In this document: positions 7,830 through 16,789 of the stretch, piece after piece
How the letters are laid out: each line of letters starts with the position of its first letter
Position numbering within the stretch: the stretch's first letter is position 1
DNA from: Roseiarcus sp963824475
GTDB taxonomy: Bacteria; Pseudomonadota; Alphaproteobacteria; Rhizobiales; Beijerinckiaceae
Assembly (NCBI GenBank): GCA_963824475.1
Contig: CAWGPR010000003.1
Location: forward strand, 1 to 64,000
Direction of reading: 5' to 3'
Length of the DNA stretch: 64,000 nt
The notes under the pieces: generated by a model
The model's input: only the letters and a program-made list of their open reading frames with translations
The model's database searches: none
What the model was told of the DNA's origin: nothing
Translations under genes and position numbers: made by a program

Positions 7830-8591
7830 ATGAGCGGGTTTAAAATACTTAGCAATAAGCTGCGTGCAATTTCGCCCAGCAGCGAAATACAACATAAGAA
7901 CCGCAAGCATCTATTCGATCAACAGATGATCCTAGCAAATCGGTTAGCTGAATTCAACCGATCCCAGCGCGAGGCGAGAGCGGCATATCGGAAAGCTTTA
8001 GATAAATTGCTTTCGGAATCAGGAACACAGCACCTCCCGTCGGGCGGATCGTTTTCGTCCAAAATCGTGTCACGCGACTTGGCCGGGCAAACATCTGGGC
8101 AAACATCGAAGTCATCAAGTTTTCCCCATCCGCGAGGTGTCCCGCTAGATACCCAAGTAATGCCATTGGTTGGATGGGTCATCGGCACTCCATCGACAAA
8201 TACGAATAACGGTAGCGGCAGTGGAGATTGGGGTGGAAATTGGCCTACGCCCCCTGGACCAAAGCCCACTGACGTCTTTCTTGGATTGAACGCAGGCACA
8301 GTAGAAACGTTCGGTGGCGGCCAACCGGGGGGAGGTTCTGCCACTGTCTGGGGTTACGTAGGGCAGTATTTGCAAGCGGTCGACCAGAGGGATTGGACAG
8401 CTGCGTTGATGACAGCGAACGCCAATATAAACGCGGCTTTTGACCCATCGTGGAGTGTCACAAACTATTTCTCCGTGTTTAGCGAGAACGCTAATTTGGT
8501 CTTTGTTGCAAATATACTTTTCTTAATTTACGACGCTCCGAGCTGGCAAATACGTGAGATCGTATGCTTCGCCGCTCTTGCCGATCTATAA
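7830..8591 (+). CDS. Hypothetical protein, AT-richer orphan
   Basis: A 253-residue protein of unknown function with a good AGGAG ribosome site 7 bases before its ATG. The N-terminal third is charged and helical (KNRKHLFDQQMILANRLAEF). The middle is Gly/Pro/Ser/Asn-rich and probably disordered (TNTNNGSGSGDWGGNWPTPP). The C-terminal part is hydrophobic-aromatic. Base composition and codon use are visibly more AT-rich than in neighbouring genes, which suggests recent acquisition, in keeping with the adjoining mobile elements. No family was recognised. The end (IREIVCFAALADL) looks like out-of-frame sequence; the frame beginning about 8527 continues the gene. Confidence 0.6.
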   Translation: MSGFKILSNKLRAISPSSEIQHKNRKHLFDQQMILANRLAEFNRSQREARAAYRKALDKLLSESGTQHLPSGGSFSSKIVSRDLAGQTSGQTSKSSSFPHPRGVPLDTQVMPLVGWVIGTPSTNTNNGSGSGDWGGNWPTPPGPKPTDVFLGLNAGTVETFGGGQPGGGSATVWGYVGQYLQAVDQRDWTAALMTANANINAAFDPSWSVTNYFSVFSENANLVFVANILFLIYDAPSWQIREIVCFAALADL

Positions 8592-8847
8592 CAACAACGA
8601 CGCCAACTCGGGGTCTGCTGGAACACTTGGCGGAGCAATTGCGAACAGCACCTGGAGCGGCACAGCGTCGCTTCCGGAAGCACTGGTGCTCTCTGACCAG
8701 TACTTTGGGGTATTTATCCAATTTCAGGGCTGGGCATCGGCGGCCGGTGCCTCGACGGGAGTCGTTGTCCCTGGGAGCGAAGTGGAAGCCACTTTCACCG
8801 GCAGTTTTTCATCGTTCGAAGTCGACCTGCCGCTTATCAACGCTTGA
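8554..8847 (+). CDS. Hypothetical protein, probable continuation of the preceding gene
   Basis: This 97-residue frame (GTG at 8554, open from 8527) overlaps the end of the previous gene in another phase. It reads RSYASPLLPIYNNNDANSGS and ends in a beta-rich tail with alternating hydrophobic residues (SEVEATFTGSFSSFEVDLPL). It has the same AT-richer composition and no ribosome site of its own. A single frameshift between about 8527 and 8590 would join the two into a protein of about 340 residues. A real two-gene overlap cannot be excluded. Confidence 0.5.
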   Translation: MRSYASPLLPIYNNNDANSGSAGTLGGAIANSTWSGTASLPEALVLSDQYFGVFIQFQGWASAAGASTGVVVPGSEVEATFTGSFSSFEVDLPLINA

Positions 8848-9004
8848 TTGTTAGGCGCTTAGCGCAACCGAAGAGCCCCTTGGTCACTTGTCTGTTATAC
8901 CATTGCGGAATGACCGCTATTTGCGCATTCTTGCCATTGGCCGAAGGGCGGGAATCCGCCCAATTGCGACATCCTGTCGGGCGCGAAGCGTTTGATTTGA
9001 ACCC

Positions 9005-10162
9005 CTAGGCGGATTTCGTCGCGGTTCGTCGCGGCCTGGCCAAAGCCCCCCAGAGGGCGAGCGCGGCGATAACCAGGTGCACGTATGCGTTCTGAAGGAA
9101 AAGCGTTTGGGGGCCAAAGTCCTTCATGAGCACCGAGGCGAGCGCCGGAGCGACGATCGCGGCCACGCAATAGATGAACAAAAGCCCGACTGAGATGAAG
9201 ATCAGGTCATGCGGAGCGCCATTGTCGTTGGCGAGAGAAACCGCGAGCGTGTAGAGCGAATAGGTCGTCAGGCCGACAAGAAACCCGAGGACGAGCAGCC
9301 ACGCGCCGGGCGCCGTCAGACGGCTCAAGGCGACTTCGCAGGCGGCGCCCGCGATCGTAACCGCGGCGATCACCAGCCGGCGGTCGACGCGGTCGGAGAT
9401 CGCGGCGATCGGCAAAACGCCCACCGCTGACCCCAGCACGATCGAAGAGGTGAATAGGGGCGCGCTTGTCGGCGTCATGCCGATCCCGACGGCGAAAACC
9501 GGACCAAGCGCGAACATGGCGCCGTTCGCCGCGCCGGCGGCCAGCACGGCTAAACACGGAATCGGCGCCCTGCGAAGGAGCCAGACCAGGCGAGGGCGCA
9601 CGCTTCGCGGTTGCGCAGGCGGATCGACGCTGGTCATCGCCATCGGAACGATCGCAAGCGCAAGCAGCGCGCCAGCGACGGCGAAGGGGGAAAAGCCGCC
9701 CGCTCCAAGCGGCTTAAGCGCCAATTGTCCGCTCGCGGAAGCGGCGAAGTTCGCGATTTGGTAGAGGGCGTAGAGGACGCCGCGATTGGCGTTGGTCGCC
9801 TTGGCGTTGATCCAGGCCTCGATCACCGCGTACAGGCCCGCGAACACAAGGCCGATAAGCGCGCGGCAGCCGAGCCAGGCCCATTGGGAGAGCAAGACTG
9901 GCATGAGGATCACGGAAACGACCGCGAGCGCCACAAACGCCGCATAGGCCCTGATGTGTCCGCCGCGGCGAATGATCGCGGGCGCGGCGAGGGTTCCCGC
10001 CAGCATTCCTGCGAAATAGACAGAGCCAAGCAGGCCCACGGTGAGGTCCGGGAACCCCTCGATGCGGGCTCTCAGCGGCGTCACGATACCCACTAGGCTA
10101 TTGCCGCCGATCAGCATCAGCACGGACAACAGCAGCGCGGCGATTGAGGAAAAAGCGGTCAC
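9005..10162 (-). CDS. MFS transporter (YcaD-like sugar/drug family)
   Basis: The protein has about 12 hydrophobic segments separated by short loops, with the MFS loop 2-3 signature (AGTLAAPAIIRRGGHIRAYA). Around the first helices it reads GNSLVGIVTPLRARIEG, as in the YcaD/YfkF branch of the major facilitator superfamily. It should be an inner-membrane transporter; the substrate is not predictable. An upstream in-frame ATG at 10324 would add 54 polar, arginine-rich residues without membrane character. The GTG at 10162, directly before the first membrane segment, is preferred but not certain. It converges on nothing nearby and is transcribed divergently from the DAHP synthase. Confidence 0.75.
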   Translation of the reverse strand: MTAFSSIAALLLSVLMLIGGNSLVGIVTPLRARIEGFPDLTVGLLGSVYFAGMLAGTLAAPAIIRRGGHIRAYAAFVALAVVSVILMPVLLSQWAWLGCRALIGLVFAGLYAVIEAWINAKATNANRGVLYALYQIANFAASASGQLALKPLGAGGFSPFAVAGALLALAIVPMAMTSVDPPAQPRSVRPRLVWLLRRAPIPCLAVLAAGAANGAMFALGPVFAVGIGMTPTSAPLFTSSIVLGSAVGVLPIAAISDRVDRRLVIAAVTIAGAACEVALSRLTAPGAWLLVLGFLVGLTTYSLYTLAVSLANDNGAPHDLIFISVGLLFIYCVAAIVAPALASVLMKDFGPQTLFLQNAYVHLVIAALALWGALARPRRTATKSA

Positions 10163-10359
10163 ACGGCGAATCGACGTCGGCCCCTGATTCGGCCGTCGTC
10201 TTACACCATAGGCCGCCGTGCGACGTGGAAAAGCCCTCGCGCATTCGATAAAATGCGGGCTTACCTCGAAAATCGGCATATTGGCCTTAAGCCGCGCACT
10301 GTATAAGAACGGCGTGGCGTTCAAGCGGCGCCCTGCCGCTCTGCCCTAGGCCATGGAAG

Positions 10360-11749
10360 ATGCTGAACCAACGTTGGAGCCCTGATAGCTGGCGGACGAA
10401 GCCGATCGCGCAGGCGCCGGTCTATTCCGACCGCGCCGCGCTGGCCGAGGCCGAGCGCCAGCTTGCCGGCTATCCCCCGCTGGTTTTCGCCGGCGAAGCG
10501 CGCAAACTCAAACAGGCGCTTGGCAAAGCGGCCGACGGCGCGGCGTTCCTGCTGCAGGGCGGGGATTGCGCCGAGAGCTTTGGCGAACATTCGGCCGACA
10601 ACATCCGCGATTTCTTCCGGGTTTTCCTGCAGATGGCGGTCGTCATGACGTTCGCCGCCGCTTCGCCGATCGTAAAGGTCGGGCGCGTCGCCGGCCAGTT
10701 CGCCAAGCCCCGCTCCTCCGACTTCGAGACGATCAACGGCGTCACCCTGCCGGCCTATCGCGGCGATATCGTCAACGACATCGAGTTCACGGCTTCGGCG
10801 CGCGAGCCCGACCCGCGCCGGCAGCTCGAGGCCTTCCGCCAGTCCGCGGCGACCCTCAACCTTTTGCGCGCCTTCGCCAATGGCGGCTACGCCAACCTCG
10901 AGAATGTCCATCGCTGGATGCTCGGTTTCGTCAAGGACAGCCCCCAGTCCGAGCGCTACGAGGAGCTCGCTGACCGGATCACCGAGACGCTTGGATTCAT
11001 GCGCGCCGTGGGCCTCGACCCCGAGGCGCATCCGGAATTGCGCTCAACCGACTTCTACACCTCGCACGAAGCGCTGCTGCTCGGCTACGAGCAGGCGATG
11101 ACGCGGCTCGAATTCGACCTCGGGCGACTATTACGCGACCTCGGGCCATATGATCTGGGTCGGCGACCGGACGCGCCAACTCGGCGGCGCTCACGTCGAA
11201 TTCTGCCGGGGCTTGAAGAATCCGATCGGCCTCAAATGCGGCCCGTCGCTCAGCCCGGACGAGCTCATGCGTTTGATCGAAGTGCTTGATCCTGACGAGG
11301 AGCCTGGCCGGCTGACGCTGATCTGCCAATTCGGCGCGGACAAGGTCGACGCCGCGCTGCCGCCGCTCTTGCGCGCGGCCAAACGCGAGGGCCGCAAGCT
11401 GCTGTGGGTCTCAGACCCGATGCATGGCAATACGATCAGGACCTCGACCGGCTACAAGACGAGGCCAACCGAACGCATCGCCCAGGAGGTGCGCAAGTTC
11501 TTCGCCGTCTGCCGCGCCGAGGGCGTCTACGCCGGCGGCGTCCATCTTGAGATGACCGGCAAGAACGTCACCGAGTGCACTGGCGGAGCGCGCGCGATCT
11601 CGGAATCGGATCTGCACGATCGGTACCACACCTATTGCGATCCGCGCCTCAATGCGGAGCAATCGATTGAAATGGCTTTCATGGTCGCCGATCTTCTTAA
11701 AGTCCAGCGGCTCTCCGCGCCGGAGCGACCGGTTCGGGCGGCCGAGTGA
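10360..11749 (+). pseudogene. aroG: Class II DAHP synthase (first step of the shikimate pathway), one frameshift
   Basis: The enzyme condenses phosphoenolpyruvate and erythrose 4-phosphate to DAHP. The start MLNQRWSPDSWRTKPIAQAP and the blocks FLLQGGDCAESFGE (near residue 65), PIVKVGRVAGQFAKPRS and YRGDIVN identify the plant-type class II family. The frame is lost after EQAMTRLE at about 11110 and resumes in another phase with SGDYYATSGHMIWVGDRTRQ, then GLKNPIGLKCGPS and HLEMTGKNVTECTGG to 11749. Deleting one A from GAATTC at 11110-11115 restores MTRLDSTSGDYYATSGHM, the family sequence. Since this is normally an essential gene, a sequencing error is at least as likely as real inactivation. 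Confidence 0.85.
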
Positions 11750-11784
11750 AGGCTCGGGCCTTGCACGCCCTGGATCGCGCTGAT

Positions 11785-11870
11785 CGGCGGCGTGCGTTAT
11801 TCTCTGCCGGGCGTGTTCGAGACCGTGCCGCTTAAGGCCGAGTTCAACGGCGCTCTATCTGCGGCGCGAC
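11785..11870 (+). pseudogene. Fragment of an acyltransferase-3 gene
   Basis: A stretch encoding GGVRYSLPGVFETVPLKAEF closely matches GGVHWSLPGVFETLPLKGQF in the intact acyltransferase at 12945-14087, at DNA as well as protein level. The similarity is lost after FNGALS. No start or remaining domains are present. It is an isolated remnant of a paralogue 1.5 kb upstream of the intact copy. Confidence 0.7.
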
Positions 11871-11946
11871 CGATACGAGGCGTGGCTCTCACATTCCTTG
11901 CGTCCACTCGGGGCAGCTCGTGCTTCAAATGCGGATCGTCCCGCCC

Positions 11947-12369
11947 TCACCAAATGACGGGCAGTTGCCTCAGCGAGACCCTCTCCACGATTTCCTGGGC
12001 CGCGGCTACGCCGACATTGTGAAAGACGCGGACCAACTCCGCGACCATCCACTGGACGGCGCGAAAAAGGAACTCGCCATCCATGGCGTACGGCTTTACG
12101 TCACCGCCGACGCGACCGATCCCCCGGTCGCTGCGCATCTCGTACACGGCAACCAGGACGCGAGGAATCTGAATCCTGACGGAGCGCGGGAACCTGGACG
12201 GAAAGTTCTCTAGCTCGCGGCACGCCTCAGGGAAGTTGTCAGGCTTTTGCGGGCCTGGGGCGTAATGGCCGTCCATGTGGCCTCTTAGAATCGTGTAAAT
12301 AGTCTCACAGAGATTCCCAGAGTTCAAACCGACTTTCGGCCAATCGCGTGAAGACACATCGGTGAGCAC
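11947..12369 (-). CDS. Conserved hypothetical protein, possibly abortive-infection-like, maybe truncated
   Basis: The 140-residue frame has a conserved look: KVGLNSGNLCETIYTILRGH, an acidic-aromatic middle (PEACRELENFPSRFPRSVRI), IPRVLVAVYEMRSDRGIGRV followed by GGDVKP, and WMVAELVRVFHNV. The R-x3-G-x3-GG pattern after a hydrophobic helix recalls Abi_C/HEPN-like proteins of phage-defence loci, but this is recollection of a motif, not an assignment. The frame ends QLPVIW at a stop, where relatives appear to continue, and the acyltransferase remnant lies next to it, so the 3' end may be lost. A GTG at 12369 is the first plausible start. Confidence 0.45.
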   Translation of the reverse strand: MLTDVSSRDWPKVGLNSGNLCETIYTILRGHMDGHYAPGPQKPDNFPEACRELENFPSRFPRSVRIQIPRVLVAVYEMRSDRGIGRVGGDVKPYAMDGEFLFRAVQWMVAELVRVFHNVGVAAAQEIVERVSLRQLPVIW

Positions 12370-12944
12370 GGCCTCATACGAACTCGATTAGCGGATCCAG
12401 GAGACCCACCGGGATCGTCAAAAGCGCGTCTCGGACTGTGGTTGCCACGCCCTATCACCGGTGTTCGGTTCACCTTTCGGTAGCACGGCTTCGCTCTCAC
12501 GCGCCAACCTTTTTTGGGCGCCGGCCGCGCGCCAGGCGTCGGTCGTGGCGGCCGAGGTTCAGCGGCTCTGGCAAAGGATCAACGCGAAGCTCGATGGGAA
12601 ACGGCGCCTCAAAGCAGCGTAGGGCGGTTCCGACTTCGGCCAAATCGCTAATCGGCTTGGCCGGCTATCGCGCCCACAAAGTCGCCTGAACAATCGGTTG
12701 ACGGGTCGACTGACAATGCAGTAGGCCAACTCCGGGCGGCCTTCTCCCTGGTCCGACCGGATGCGATACAGCTGGGTTATCGCATGTCATTCTTGGAAAC
12801 TGCACGCTTATGGGCCCCTTCTCCCGCAACCAATGTCGTGACAACCTCCTTGGCCCACGCGGCAAGTGATCCTCAACGAAAGCTGGCTCGCCGCATCCGA
12901 GCGCGCATGCGGTGGCCGCTCGCGATCCCCCGCCCGGAGACCTG
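12370..12944. other. 575 bp without a supported gene
   Basis: No intact reading frame with a recognisable product or ribosome site is seen. Near 12505-12625 one plus-strand frame reads RQASVVAAEVQRLWQRINAK and has coding-like composition, so this may be a decayed gene end. No hairpin terminator or repeat was recognised. Confidence 0.4.
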
Positions 12945-14087
12945 ATGCGCCTCTCGGACTACGCGCAGAGCCGCGACAACAATTTCACTCTTCTGCGGCT
13001 GCTGGCGGCCTTTACGGTCGTTCTTTACCATAGTGGCCCTGCCCTCGGAATCGACGGGCGCGACCTGATTTACGACTATGTCGGGCGAGAGGTCGGCGAG
13101 ATGGCGCTCGACATGCTGTTCGTGACGAGCGGTTTCCTTGTCACGGCGAGCCTGTTCAATCGCGGCGACCTCAATCATTTCCTGTGGGCCCGCGCTCTGA
13201 GGCTCTATCCCGCGCTCTGGCTCATGCTGCCGGTCACCGTGTTCGTCCTCGGCGCCGCGCTGACCACCCTGCCGGTCAAAGACTATTTGACGTCGCAGAC
13301 GACATGGGAATACGCGCGCAAGGGAGCGACAATCGTTGGCGGCGTGCACTGGTCGCTGCCGGGCGTGTTCGAGACGCTGCCGCTCAAGGGTCAGTTCAAC
13401 GGGTCGCTGTGGACGCTGCCAATCGAAGCGCGAATGTACATTTACCTGGCGGTCGGCTGGATTCTTTTTGCGTGGGCGCCGCACATCCGAGTGCGGGCGC
13501 TGAGTTTCGCCGCGCCGGTCGCGGCAGCAGTGATGTTCGTCACGGCTGTGCGCGACCACGCGCATGGGTTGGCCAACAACGCGAACGTCGCGATCTTGAT
13601 GTTTTTTATCGGCGCGTCCCTCTATTTCTGGCGCGAGAGCCTGTTCATCAATCGGGTGACCTTCGCCGCATTGCCGCTCATCGTCGCAGGCGCGGCGCTT
13701 ATCGGACCAAGCGTCGCCTTCCCCGTCTATCTCCTATGTGTGGCGCCGTTCGTGCTGCATCTCGCTTACATCCCCGGCGGGAAGATCAGGGATTTCAACG
13801 CTTGGGGCGACTATTCGTACGGCGTCTATATCTACGCTTTCCCCGTCCAGCAGACGCTTGCGCTTCTGTTTCCCAAGATGTCGCTCGCGGCGATGGCCGG
13901 AAGCGCCGGGGGGATCTCGTTTGGCCTTGCCTTCTGCTCGTGGAACCTGGTCGAGAAGCGGGCGATGGGGCTCAAGGATGTCTGCGCCGAGGCCACGTCT
14001 CGGGCGCTGCGTGCGGGCCTGGCCGCGGCGCCCTTTGCACGCTGGCGCGGCGCCCCCAAACCGGGCAAGCTTTACCCGAACAACTGA
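12945..14087 (+). CDS. Acyltransferase 3 family membrane protein (OafA/YrhL-like)
   Basis: From MRLSDYAQSRDNNFTLLRLL the protein shows the family's first helix (LLAAFTVVLYHSG) with the catalytic histidine of the R-x10-H motif near residue 29. Loops include LFVTSGFLVTASLF, RALRLYPALWLML and SLWTLPIEARMY, and about ten hydrophobic helices follow to FCSWNLVEKRAMGLKD. Such proteins transfer acetyl or other acyl groups to sugars of exopolysaccharide, LPS or lipids at the inner membrane. About 380 residues is normal length. ATG at 12945 is preferred to an upstream one at 12912 because the conserved segment starts immediately after it. Degenerate paralogue pieces lie on both sides. The glycan target is unknown. 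Confidence 0.85.
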   Translation: MRLSDYAQSRDNNFTLLRLLAAFTVVLYHSGPALGIDGRDLIYDYVGREVGEMALDMLFVTSGFLVTASLFNRGDLNHFLWARALRLYPALWLMLPVTVFVLGAALTTLPVKDYLTSQTTWEYARKGATIVGGVHWSLPGVFETLPLKGQFNGSLWTLPIEARMYIYLAVGWILFAWAPHIRVRALSFAAPVAAAVMFVTAVRDHAHGLANNANVAILMFFIGASLYFWRESLFINRVTFAALPLIVAGAALIGPSVAFPVYLLCVAPFVLHLAYIPGGKIRDFNAWGDYSYGVYIYAFPVQQTLALLFPKMSLAAMAGSAGGISFGLAFCSWNLVEKRAMGLKDVCAEATSRALRAGLAAAPFARWRGAPKPGKLYPNN

Positions 14088-14209
14088 GCTTGGTTCTCCT
14101 TGGATTTATTTTCGGTTTCCTCGGGCTGTCGCTGGCCGGGCGGCCGGTCGTCTACGCTCGTCCACGAGAAAGGAGACCAGGGAACCCCCAGTCGGGAAGA
14201 AATCGTTGG

Positions 14210-14374
14210 TTTTTCGCGCTCGACCCCTCGTCGGCGGCCGTCTCGGTCGCGATCGCGATCCTGTCATGGAAGCCGATCGAGGAGCGCGCGCTTGGCCTGA
14301 AGGGCGATTTCGCCGAGGCGACGTCGCGCGCCTTCAATCTCGGCCTGGCCAAGATCGCTAGCGTCGTGCGCTGA
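14210..14374 (+). pseudogene. C-terminal remnant of a second acyltransferase-3 gene
   Basis: The frame ends with AILSWKPIEERALGLKGDFA and EATSRAFNLGLAK, clearly homologous to the C terminus of the intact acyltransferase (SWNLVEKRAMGLKDVCAEATSRALRAGL). Nothing of the catalytic N-terminal region is present. Together with the fragment at 11785 it brackets the intact gene. Confidence 0.65.
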
Positions 14375-14405
14375 CGCGGATTTGCGTTCGCCCACGCCAC
14401 GCCGC

Positions 14406-14813
14406 ATGAATCCCCGCCTGGAGGACTCCGTGATTCTCGAGACCTATACGCGTGTGTTTGTCGATACCAACTCAATCGAGGGCGCCATCGCCTTTTACAA
14501 AGCCTTGCTGTCAGGCGAGGAGAGCCTCCGCTTCCGCTATCCGGAAACAGGTCTGGAACTGGCGGCCGTCTCCTCGCCGCGCCTCTCGGTGCTGATCATC
14601 GCCGGACCGCCCGAGAAACGGGCGCCTTTTGAGGCGACGCGTCTCACCATCAAGGTCGATGCTTTGGAACCTTTCGTGAAAGTCCTGAAGCAGGCCGAAG
14701 CCGAGCAACTCGAGCCAGTTCAGCCGACGCCGGTCGGGCGGAAGACCCGCTTCCGGCACAAGGATGGACTAGTCGTGGAGTACGTCGACCACACATCCCC
14801 GGGCGCGTCCTGA
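14406..14813 (+). CDS. VOC (glyoxalase/bleomycin resistance) superfamily protein
   Basis: A 135-residue protein with the beta-alpha-beta-beta-beta modules of the vicinal oxygen chelate fold. It reads TYTRVFVDTNSIEGAIAFYK at the start of module one, a central ELAAVSSPRLSVLIIAG strand pair, LTIKVDALEPFVKVLKQAEA in module two and FRHKDGLVVEYVDH at the end. Members act as metal-dependent isomerases, dioxygenases or binding proteins. The usual metal-binding His/Glu positions are only partly evident, so no activity is assigned. It sits alone between an acyltransferase remnant and nadE. Confidence 0.75.
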   Translation: MNPRLEDSVILETYTRVFVDTNSIEGAIAFYKALLSGEESLRFRYPETGLELAAVSSPRLSVLIIAGPPEKRAPFEATRLTIKVDALEPFVKVLKQAEAEQLEPVQPTPVGRKTRFRHKDGLVVEYVDHTSPGAS

Positions 14814-14886
14814 GGCTGCCACGCCGACGCCGGATTTGCCCCCCATCCGATTGCGCGCGCCTTCCACGCCGCGCTAAATCTCGCTC

Positions 14887-16635
14887 ATGGCCGCTTCCAT
14901 CAGCAACCGCCTCACAATTGCGCTCGCGCAAATCCCAGCGATCGTTGGCGACATCGCGGGCAACCGCGACCGTCTGCGCAAAGCGCGAGCGGAGGCCGCC
15001 GCCTTCGGCGCCGACATCGTGATGGCGCCGGAACTCTACCTCTCCGGCTATCCGCCCGAGGATCTGGTGCTGAAGCCTGCCTTTCAGGAAGCCTGCCGCG
15101 CGGCTTGCGAGGAGCTGGCGCGCTTGACCGCCGACGGCGGGCCGGCGGCGCTGGTCGGCCTGCCCTGGGTCGGCGAGGACGGCAAGCTGCACAACGCCAT
15201 GGCGCTCCTCGACGGCGGGAGGATCGAGGCGGTGCGGTTCAAGTTCGACCTGCCCAATTATGGCGTGTTCGACGAGAAGCGCGTCTTTGCGCCGGGGCCG
15301 TCGCCGGGACCGATCGTCTTTCGCGGCGCGCGCGTCGGCGTTCCGATCTGCGAGGATATCTGGGGGCCCGACCCGGTCGAGTGCATCCTCGAAACCGGCG
15401 GCGAAATTCTGCTGGTCGGCAACGCGTCGCCTTATGAGCGCGACAAGCTCGCCATCCGCCAGAACGTCGCGGTGGCGCGCGTCGTCGAGAGCGGCCTGCC
15501 GCTCATCTATCTCAACATGGTCGGCGGTCAGGACGAGCTCGTGTTCGACGGCGGCTCGTTCGCGCTCAACGCCGACCGCACCTTAAGCGCGCAATTGCCT
15601 GCCTTCCGCCCAATGGTGGCGCGCACCGTGTGGGAGCGCGGCGAGGGCGGCTGGCGCTGCGTCGAAGGCCCGCTCGAAGTGGTCGAGGAGGGCGACGAAG
15701 CGGACTATGCGGCCTGCGTGATGGGTCTGCGCGACTATGTCCAGAACAACCGCTTTCCGGGGGTGGTGCTTGGCCTCTCCGGCGGCGTCGATTCGGCTTT
15801 GTGCGCCGCGATGGCGGTTGACGCGCTGGGGGCTGAGCGCGTGCACGCGGTGATGCTGCCCTATCGCTTCACCTCGAACGAATCGCTCTCGGATGCGGCC
15901 CAATGCGCCAAAGCGCTTGGCGTCCGCTACGATATCGTGCCGATCGCCGAACCGGTCGAGGGCGTGGAGCATGCGCTCGCGCGGATGTTCGCCGGCAAGG
16001 CGCGCGACATCACCGAAGAGAACATCCAGAGCCGCGCCCGGGGCCTGATCCTGATGGCGATCTCCAACAAGACCGGCGCGATGGTGGTGACGACCGGCAA
16101 CAAGTCGGAAATGTCGGTCGGCTACGCCACGCTCTACGGCGACATGAACGGCGGCTTCAACCCGATCAAGGACCTTTACAAGATGGAGGTCTTTCGCCTC
16201 GCCGCGCTGCGCAACCGCTGGAAGCCGATAGGAGCACTCGGGCCGGATGGCGAGGTGATTCCTCAAAACATCATCGTCAAGCCGCCGAGCGCGGAATTGC
16301 GCGAGAACCAGAGGGATGAGGATTCGCTGCCGCCCTATCCGGTGCTCGACGGCATTCTGCACGGACTGGTCGAAAAAGAGATGCGCATCGCCGACATTGT
16401 GGCTGAGGGTTACGATTCGGAGACGGTGCGCAAGGTCGAGCGTCTGCTTTATCTCGCGGAATACAAGCGCCGCCAGTCGGCACCGGGGGTCAAGGTGGGG
16501 CCGAAGAATTTCGGCCGCGACCGGCGCTATCCGATCGTCAACCGCTTCCGCGACCTGGGCCTTAAGGCGCAAAAGCCGGATGCGTCGATTGCGCCGCTGA
16601 AGTCGGCGGGGACGAGCGAACGGTTCGAGGAGTAG
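14887..16635 (+). CDS. nadE: Glutamine-dependent NAD+ synthase
   Basis: The 582-residue enzyme amidates nicotinic acid adenine dinucleotide to NAD+, the last step of NAD biosynthesis, in the cytosol. The N-terminal nitrilase-like glutaminase domain shows the Glu-Lys-Cys triad at E49 (MAPELYLSGYPPEDL), K119 (RFKFDLPNYG) and C155 (VPICEDIWGP). The C-terminal synthetase domain has the PP-loop SGGVDS at residues 298-303, TTGNKSEMSVGYATLYGDMN and NGGFNPIKDLYKMEVFRL. Length and domain order match the two-domain form that uses glutamine as ammonia donor. The gene stands alone and appears intact. Confidence 0.96.
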   Translation: MAASISNRLTIALAQIPAIVGDIAGNRDRLRKARAEAAAFGADIVMAPELYLSGYPPEDLVLKPAFQEACRAACEELARLTADGGPAALVGLPWVGEDGKLHNAMALLDGGRIEAVRFKFDLPNYGVFDEKRVFAPGPSPGPIVFRGARVGVPICEDIWGPDPVECILETGGEILLVGNASPYERDKLAIRQNVAVARVVESGLPLIYLNMVGGQDELVFDGGSFALNADRTLSAQLPAFRPMVARTVWERGEGGWRCVEGPLEVVEEGDEADYAACVMGLRDYVQNNRFPGVVLGLSGGVDSALCAAMAVDALGAERVHAVMLPYRFTSNESLSDAAQCAKALGVRYDIVPIAEPVEGVEHALARMFAGKARDITEENIQSRARGLILMAISNKTGAMVVTTGNKSEMSVGYATLYGDMNGGFNPIKDLYKMEVFRLAALRNRWKPIGALGPDGEVIPQNIIVKPPSAELRENQRDEDSLPPYPVLDGILHGLVEKEMRIADIVAEGYDSETVRKVERLLYLAEYKRRQSAPGVKVGPKNFGRDRRYPIVNRFRDLGLKAQKPDASIAPLKSAGTSERFEE

Positions 16636-16789
16636 AGGGTGGGTGGCGCCTCGCGAGCCGCTGCATTTTTTGCTCTTATAGCGTCAGCTGTTTGGACAGA
16701 GTTCGACCTAGGGCTGTGTTCGCGCCTCGCGCCGGACTGCTTCAGCCACTTTCGGACACCAGGCAACTCATTTCGGGAGGGATTCAGAC

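Noticed and set aside
9611..10096. 161-codon plus-strand frame opposite the MFS transporter
   Set aside because: Highly charged antisense shadow of membrane-helix codons.
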